From assembly GCA_022478985.1 (NCBI GenBank), contig JAKSZP010013531.1:1-64000 (forward strand): a DNA stretch of 64,000 nucleotides, given 5' to 3'. Positions 57,741 through 64,000 of the stretch are shown here, in pieces (within the stretch, counting starts at the first letter, position 1; each line of letters begins with the position of its first letter). The stretch is from Massospora cicadina (Eukaryota; Entomophthoromycota; Entomophthoromycetes; Entomophthorales; Entomophthoraceae). The notes beneath the pieces are model-generated. The model was not told the DNA's origin. It did not search any database and was given only the letters and a program-made list of their open reading frames with translations. The position numbers and the translations under genes are program-made.

Positions 57741-57804
57741 TCGAAAATCAATTCAGCCTGAAATTTAGCTCCACTAAAGAGATTTACGAAAACTATTAGC
57801 AATT

Positions 57805-60628
57805 ATGGCGGGAAACCCCGCAAAAGAACCCGCAGGCTATGCCAAACGAGCCAGCACCACCCCCAAACGAAGCAACCCTCGGTTACCCACCTCAGGGTCA
57901 ACCAGAATAACCCACTCTCAAGCAGCAGCCATGAAAGCAGGCACCACCCCCCAACCTGGAGCTACTCCAACTAGCGCCAGTTCACCTGATCGCACTTCTG
58001 CAACCTGCACGCCTAACAGCTCTGTGTGTGCTGCCTCCCACCAACCGCTGGGCCCCCTCCAACCAAGGAGGCCATCACCCACGCTGTTTTAATGGCGTCT
58101 GCTCAGTTGAATGCAACTCAGCCTATCCAGACATTCACCTCCCCCATTGTGTCAGCTAATTCAGCCCCATCTATTATTGCTGACGCCGTGTTTCTGGCTC
58201 CCTCCATGAGGGGCGATACCCAGCTACCTGGCCCCCAAATCCTCAGATGTAAGGTTGGACTAGCCGCACATTCTGGTTCACTAAGCACCAAATTGGGACA
58301 ATCTACTCTTCCCAATGAGGATTCAAATGGTTCGGATTTTGGAACTTCACACCAGTTCCAATCTCACCCGTACCATTTAAACCCCATAATTGGCACTTCT
58401 CAAGTCGGCACTTTATCGCAATATGCTGAAAACGACCAATTCACTAATCAGCCAATGAGTTTTGCCCACGAAATCAGAGCAAACACTCGGGCTGAATTTA
58501 CCCAAATAGATTGGGATGGTGATGAAACATCTCCCTCCTCCCAATTGGCTGGAGTTAATTCCAATCTGGATGGGACTCCCCAATTTAGCGAGGCCCAACA
58601 ATCACCTGGCCCCCAAACCCTCGGATGTAAGGTTGGATTAGCCGCACATTCTGGTTCACTAAGCACCAAATTTAGACAATCTACTCTTCCCAGTGGGGAC
58701 TTAAATGGTTCAGATTTTGGAACTTCACACCAGTTCCAATCTCACCCGTCCCATTTAAACCCCATAATCGGCACTTCTCAAGTCGGCACTTTATCTCCAT
58801 ATGCTGAAAACGACCAATTCACCAATTAGCCAGTGAGTTTTGCCCACAAAATCATAGCAACTACTCGGGCTGAATTTACCCAAATAGATTGGGATGATGA
58901 TGAAACATCGCCCTCCTCCCAACTGGATGGAGTTAATTCCAATCTTAATGGGCCTCCCCAATTTAGCGAGGCCCAACAAACCGCCCCTCAATTTAATATG
59001 ACGCCAGCAACTGCTGTAACATTCCAGAAACAAGGGAACTCCGCAAACTTGTCCAAACCACCAGCTCACACTCAACCTGCAGTTGCAGCCCAAAGCAAAC
59101 ACAAACGTACCAAAGGAGCCACTGGGGCGTGGCAAAAACCTCTGGCACCAACGCTACCCAAAGCTGATCCCCGTGAAGTGGCGTTTATTGCTGATGTTAA
59201 GAAGAAATGGGCCGAAACTAGAGCGCAAAAAGCTCTACCTCGCTCAACCCTCTCCCACGCAATTCGCCTTTATTATGGGCATAACCCTGTTGAATTCTAT
59301 ACAGAGGATTACTTCTCATACTTTGCAGCGATTGCGGATACATTCCCTATTAACACCACCATCCATGAATCAGTGGAGGGCCACTACATCGATGTGGGCT
59401 TCACTGAAGCTGCCCTTGCTGACCATGCTGCCACCCTCCAGGTCATTATTCCACGCGGATCTCTTCGCATCTCCCGCACACACTCTCACCTGGAGAAAAT
59501 TTCGTGGGTTACTTTTTCCAACCTACCAACGACTTTTGATCCTGAGTCTCTTAAACTGGCACTCCATCGTGGATTAATGGAGTTTGGGTCTGTTCTTTCA
59601 GTGGACTTTAGCGTCCCCTCTTACTATGCTCCCACTCAAAGAGCTCGCACTGCTAGGGCGTCGTTCATCCCCTCCCCCACTGTATCCTGTAACATTGAGG
59701 TTATTCCTCGTGTGGCGGTAGTTGGGGCATGCCCTGAGATCTTTTTTGTCAACCCTGATCAGGCGCGCCCCCGGTGTTCATGGTGTAACGCCCTTGGACA
59801 CTTGTATAGTGGCTGCACAGCTCGAAAACAAGCCCTCTTAGCCACCACCCAGGGGCCTAAACCAGGCCAAAAACGATCCCACATGGCTGCAGCAGCAATT
59901 CCACAACCCACACAATGGGTTCCCGTTCAAGACCTGTCCCCTGAGGCCTTACGCCTAGCAGTTGAAACAGCTAACCCCACTATTGGTGTGGGATACCTTC
60001 GCGCTCATGCCCCCTTCCAATGGGCACCCCCTTTAATCTCCCAGAGTCAACTCCCTCTCTCACCAAGCGCAAGGCATCTCCCACAGGGTGCCCCTCGTCA
60101 GCCACCCCCACTCAGGGCTCCGCGGCACCCCCACCAACCTCCACCAGCGATTTATCGCATCAGCCCTCAGCTCCCAATGGAGCTATGCCCACCAGCATGG
60201 ACTGGCAACTCGCGGCCTGCGGTAAAAGTGCCACCTCAAAGAGTCCTACCCCAACCCCACAGTCCATTTTGCGCGGATCCTTTGAAGTGTTGGAGGAAGT
60301 GAATATGGACTCAGACTCATCAAATGGGGACACCGCGGAGGTCACCATTGAGCACCCTCAGGTCCTTCCCCTGCAACGGAGCGGGGGCAGCATCCTAGGC
60401 TGGCTTACTGGGTCCTCCGCCCCCTCACCCTCTCCTTCCCCTCAGAACCCTCGACGCTCCTCACGGATTGCAGCTAATAGTCAAGCTAAAGGACTCAAAA
60501 CTAGCCGCCTCACAGCAGCAGGTTTAAGCGCTAGCAACCCCCAGGACATGGAGGGGAACAGCTATGAGTCCCCATGGCAGCACCCTGGCCCTGCAATCCA
60601 TCAACGCAAATGGGTTGCAGGACTTTAA
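57805..60628 (+). pseudogene. LINE-2 ORF1 (CCHC RNA-binding protein)
   Basis: Starts MAGNPAKEPAGYAKRAST and runs to a frameshift near 58,020-58,090. The next frame runs 58,026-60,302 with a single TAG at 58,827-58,829. Another shift near 60,020-60,060 leads to the frame ending at 60,628 (RRSSRIAANSQAKG...). Low-complexity Ser/Thr/Gln-rich N-terminal third with a 126-codon duplication; basic region and folded part near 59,180-59,750 (FSNLPTTFDPESLKLALHRG); knuckle CSWCNALGHLYSGC at 59,775-59,816; Pro-rich C-terminus. About 940 codons if joined. Presumed role: packaging of element RNA. Confidence 0.8.
58227..58982 (+). repeat. 378-bp in-frame tandem duplication in LINE-2 ORF1
   Basis: Two units (58,227-58,604 and 58,605-58,982) repeat 126 codons with few differences. 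Landmarks occur twice: CCTGGCCCCCAAA, GGTTCACTAAGCACCAAATT, CAAGTCGGCACTTTATC. The only stop in this frame (TAG at 58,827) lies in unit 2, where unit 1 has CAG, a single C-to-T change. Confidence 0.9.
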
Positions 60629-61417
60629 GCGGAGAGCCCGCCTCCTCCGAAACTTCAGGTCAGCACAAATTGACATCGCTGCTGTCCAGGAGCCCCATAT
60701 CCTCCCCCACGAACAATCTGCATGGAATGAACAGTTTGGAGGCAACTCCTTCTGGACAAACCATGCCGCCCTTATTGTTTTGAATCCCCGGGTTAAAACC
60801 CATTCTTTTTCACAATATCTAGGTGGCCGCCTCATACTAGCCCAAACTCACCACTCCTGACTTCTCCTTCTTCGCTGCAAGCATCTACCTGCCTAATGCA
60901 GGTCAGGAGCAAAATCGGCTCTTGGAAGAGCTCCTCCAACTCAATCTCCCACGGAATACAGTCCTCTTAAGAGATTTCAACACAACCATAAGTCGCGTCC
61001 GTGACTCTTACCCCCTGCAGCAAAGGAACGCCCTGGATCAAGTCGCCTCCAGGATTTCCTTCGCCTGAGTGGCTTTATAGATGCGCTTCCACCCTCCGCG
61101 TCTGGCCTAGGTTGCATGACTAGGATCCAGTATGATGGAGGAGCTTTCCAGTCAGCGTTACGCATAGATATGGCACTGATTGGCCCCCTGCTAATTGGCC
61201 GCGTCTCCTCTCCCATCTCTCGTGACAATCATCTGAGTGATCACAGGTCACTCACCGTTGTCCTCACCACCACACTTAGACCGTCACGTAGGTTCTGGCC
61301 TAGGGTTGCCCCAGCTCTTCTCAACAACCCCTTCACTAAGGAGAAGCTGTCTATGACCATCCGGGAGACTCTCACCTCCCCCCACCCCACCTGCTTGACC
61401 ACAAGGCTAGATGGGCG
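60564..61417 (+). pseudogene. LINE-2 ORF2 N-terminus: AP-type endonuclease
   Basis: ORF2 opens at 60,564, overlapping the ORF1 end by 65 bp in another frame. LQSINANGLQDFKRRARLL (Asn) and AAVQEPHIL (Glu) precede a frameshift near 60,850. AASIYLPNAG follows, then LLRDFNTTI, where GDFN is RDFN, and after another shift YDGGAFQSALRIDMALIG and NHLSDHRSLTVVL (SDHR). A further shift near 61,400 joins RT. Gly-to-Arg in GDFN and three shifts inactivate this copy. Overlap of the ORFs is common in elements with coupled translation. Confidence 0.85.
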
Positions 61418-62947
61418 GTGACCAAGGAGGGCATCACCCGCGTTGCTTACAACTGTGCCAAAGCCCAGATGACTGCAGCTCGCGCCAGAGTCAAAAGGGC
61501 GGAAGCCAGAATCAGACATCTAGAGCGAAACTGCCAGCCTTCGCCCTCTCCCAGATGGTTGGAAGACTGGGAAGCGGCGCAGGAAGCACTCCGCTTGGAG
61601 CTCAAACTGCAGGAAGAACGGGCAGCAAACTTTACAACATCTCGTTACTATGCTCAATGGGAACGCCCCACCCGCTTCTTCTTTCAGAAGCAGAAAGCCC
61701 GGTCAACAGCGCAGGATATTACTGCACTGAAGATTGGCACTACAACCACTTCAGATAAGGAGGAAATCACGCAGGAACTACACCGCTTCTACTCCAGCCT
61801 CTTCCATGCCACCCAGGTGGACCCATCGGACATCCAAGACTTCCTGTGGCGGGCTCCAGAGCCGCCCATTGACCCACGGGCTGATGAGGCTCTACTGGCG
61901 CCTATTTCCATCCAGGAGGTGATGGAAACCCTTCTGAAATCCCCACGACTTAAAGCCCCAGGCCCAGACGGAATACCCTTTGAGGTGTACCTTCTGGAAC
62001 CTGCAGTGATAGCCAGAACCCTCCGCGACCTCTTCGCTGCACTATTGGTGAATGGCGAGGTCCTCCCCGACTCCAGAGGCTCAATCACGACCCTCATTCA
62101 CAAGAAGTCAGACCGTGAGAACCTGGCGAACTGGCGCCCCATAGCGTTGATCAACACAGACCACAAGCTCTTCACGAAGCTTCTGGCCAACCGCATCACC
62201 AAATGGGTGTCACCTCGCCTCTCCCCATCCCAGTACGGTTTTATTCCGGGGAGGTCGTTATGGGACAACTATAATGACCTTCACGTGAAATTGACTGCTA
62301 ACTCTCGTAAGGTGAATGGCTTTGTGGCTCTTCTGGATATGGAGAAAGCATATGATCGGGTAGCCTGGAAGTATATTGATGATTCCCTGGCCCGCTTCCA
62401 TCTCCCACCCGCAGCTAGGCGCTGGATATCAGCGCTCTATGACCAGCTCCACACCAGAGTCCTGGCGCCAATGGGTTTTACAGTGGCAGTACCAGTTGGA
62501 CAAGGTCTCCGGCAAGGGGACCCCCTGAGCCCTATCCTTTTTAACATCACCCTTGACCCCCTCTTGGCCTCCTTACAGGACAAGCTAACAGGGATTCCGG
62601 TCCCAGGTAAAGCCCCCACGCGCACCATGGCATTTGCAGATGACACTGCCATTGCATTTGGCTGCCCTGGGGATGTTGCCCTCGCTGCTGTGACCATTGA
62701 GAGGTACACCAAGGCGTCCAACGCCATGGTCAACACTTCCAAGACAACAGTTGTACAGGTCGGCTCCCCCACCTTCCCCCCACCATTTGGTATTGAACCT
62801 GAGCGCGGTACCTTCTGTCACCTGGGCGTTCTCACCAACCAACAAGGAGTTGCGCTAAAAGACAATGAGGGCTTGCTCCTTGCAGCAGTTAACTCCAGGA
62901 TTGCCAGCTGGAACTGGCGGCACATCACCCCCAGGGTCGAGCTCTGA
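61418..62947 (+). pseudogene. LINE-2 ORF2 reverse transcriptase (509-codon open block)
   Basis: The longest open frame in the window. Linker with TSRYYAQWERPTRFFFQKQK, then PRLKAPGPDGIPFEVYL, LIHKKSDRENLANWRPIALI, QYGFIPGRSLWDN, ALLDMEKAYDRVAWKYID, GQGLRQGDPLSPILFNI, TMAFADDTAIAF (FADD at 62,633-62,644) and CHLGVLTNQQG. All palm motifs (A with Asp, B, C) are intact. It ends at a TGA (62,945) where a one-base shift restores MANVFLLSNVWF.. in the next frame. Confidence 0.95.
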
Positions 62948-64000
62948 TGGCCAATGTGTTCCTCCTCTCCAATGTCTGGTTCCTAGCGCACGTCTGCCCA
63001 TTCACAGATGCCTTTTATACGCGGCTCAATGTACTCCTCCGATGTTGGATCTGGGGCTCAAACCATCCACCAATAGCCCTCTCAACCATTGCCCGACCCT
63101 GCAATGAAGGGGGCCTAGGGCTTCTGGACACGCGATCCCACGCCACCACAATCTTCCTGAAGTTCCTATGGCCGATTGTCTGCTGGGACGCGACCCCCAT
63201 GCCCCAATGGGCGCCCGCCCTCCGCCAGTCAGTGTCAGCAGCTCTGGGTCTTCCTAGAGCATCTCTGACCTCATTAGGGAGTGGCTCACAAACCACCCAG
63301 GCCATCGCCTAAAACCATCCTCATCCCCTTACTGGAACCAGGCTCTCCTTGCCCTGAAACGAGTAGGCGCGCGGATCCACCATGCCTTCCCATACAGAAG
63401 GAAAGGCCCTGGCCTCAGTCCACGTCGCCATGCAATTGTGCACAATGGACAAGTTGTCACAACTCGCCTCAACCCCCAAGATCGTCCTCCCATCCGCCCA
63501 AGACTCCTTGAGCTCCTCCCTCCCTCCGTGAGATTTGACCTTAAGGAATTGTGGAAGGACGTCTATCACCCCATCCTGTCAGCAAAGGTGTCCAACACCT
63601 TATGGAGAGTGCTCCACTGTTCATACAGGACAGGGGACTGGACTGGCCCTACCTTCCAGCACCGAAGCTGCCCCCGCTGTGTGGAGCCTATTGACTCCCA
63701 CCTCCATCGTTTTTTCACCTGTCCAGGTGTCGCCGCATTTTGGCAAAGGCCCGCGCGCTCCTCCATGCTCAGCCCTGGTCTGGACACCCTGTGCAAGACC
63801 TCATGTTTGAGCAGACATTGCCTGGTTGCCACCAACCCCTCCGTGTCCTCGCCTATGCCACAGCCATCTGGACCATCCATAACTCCTTCCTTCGTGCTGC
63901 CTTTGACCAGCAGGTGTGGACCCTTCCACACATGATCACCCACTTTCAGGTACACTTTGAGATGGCCCTGAAGGTCAGCACTATGTCGCCAACCCTCCCC
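62947..64000 (+). pseudogene. LINE-2 ORF2 C-terminus with CCHC finger (partial)
   Basis: The frame 62,947-63,312 continues after RT (NEGGLGLLDTRSHATTIFLK). A shift leads to 63,438-63,935, with RFDLKELWKDVYHPILSAKV and the finger CPRCVEPIDSHLHRFFTC (63,669-63,722). After another shift near 63,740 the frame reads ALLHAQPWSGHPVQDLM and AYATAIWTIHNSFLRAAFDQ, open to the window edge. The post-finger segment matches the end of LINE-1 ORF2, suggesting a conserved tail domain. Confidence 0.85.

Larger units (their letters stand above)
57741..64000 (+). mobile_element. LINE-2: young non-LTR retrotransposon, runs off the right edge
   Basis: Clearly more GC-rich than its surroundings and with long open frames. 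ORF1 has a CCHC knuckle; ORF2 has endonuclease, RT and a C-terminal finger. Only about six frameshifts and two stops break it, so it is the youngest large element here. The 5' end is uncertain (57,741-57,804); the 3' end is outside the window. Related in layout and sequence motifs to LINE-1. Confidence 0.9.

Noticed and set aside
58118..58669. Minus-strand open frames of 60-114 codons in the LINE-2 ORF1 region, two with near-identical sequence
   Set aside because: They are antisense shadows of the 378-bp duplication in ORF1.
62437..62845. Minus-strand frames of 86-111 codons opposite the LINE-2 RT
   Set aside because: GC-rich coding DNA on the plus strand creates open antisense frames; the RT motifs fix the true strand.

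Overview
The window is almost entirely a graveyard of retrotransposons. I recognise no intact cellular gene, tRNA, rRNA, operon or CRISPR array. Most coding remnants are broken by stops and frameshifts and sit in AT-rich DNA. The exception is a visibly more GC-rich non-LTR element at the right end. The organism is a eukaryote with a large, repeat-filled genome. The style of the Ty3/gypsy proteins (DTGAPVN-type proteases, integrases without long spacers) and of the non-LTR elements (CCHC ORF1, then endonuclease, RT and a C-terminal CCHC finger) reminds me of early-diverging fungi, but this is recall rather than a search. One pseudogene (25.4-27.1 kb) belongs to an uncharacterised family that I know mainly from arthropods and other animals. 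The host is therefore either an animal, or a fungus (perhaps insect-associated) that acquired it. I cannot decide which.

Layout, left to right. A minus-strand LTR with a gag start runs off the left edge (1-677). A plus-strand gag-protease remnant (688-3,640) is interrupted by a 5.1 kb non-LTR retrotransposon, LINE-1 here (3,675-8,781). A badly decayed Ty3/gypsy element A follows (10.45-15.7 kb), then an LTR with primer binding site and a deleted element H (to 16.8 kb). Element B (18,146-24,681) is a recognisable full-length element with two ~0.93 kb LTRs, protease, RT, RNase H, integrase and a chromodomain-like tail. Next come the animal-type pseudogene (minus strand), a minus-strand LTR plus gag-like region related to B (28.7-30.4 kb), and a 5'-truncated gypsy element G (30.45-33.1 kb).

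The right half is a Russian doll. Element E (minus strand) starts at about 57.7 kb, runs through gag, protease and RT to 53,930, and resumes at 35,535 with the rest of RNase H and then integrase, down to about 34.07 kb. The break is element C (35,536-53,929, plus strand). The 3' LTR of C is itself split by element D (44,260-53,420, plus strand). Each D LTR carries its own unrelated insertion of roughly 0.8 kb. A second, younger non-LTR element (LINE-2, ~57.8 kb to beyond the right edge) abuts the gag end of E.

The most novel-looking signal is a pair of ~45-bp insertions at 6,261-6,307 and 9,975-10,018. They are about 80% identical, have the same two ends, and are flanked by perfect 18-bp and 19-bp target-site duplications. 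They look like products of target-primed reverse transcription, that is, a very small retroposon. The other item I rate highly is the animal-type pseudogene. All decayed elements are presumably non-functional. Transition differences between LTRs and duplicated target sites suggest decay by cytosine deamination.
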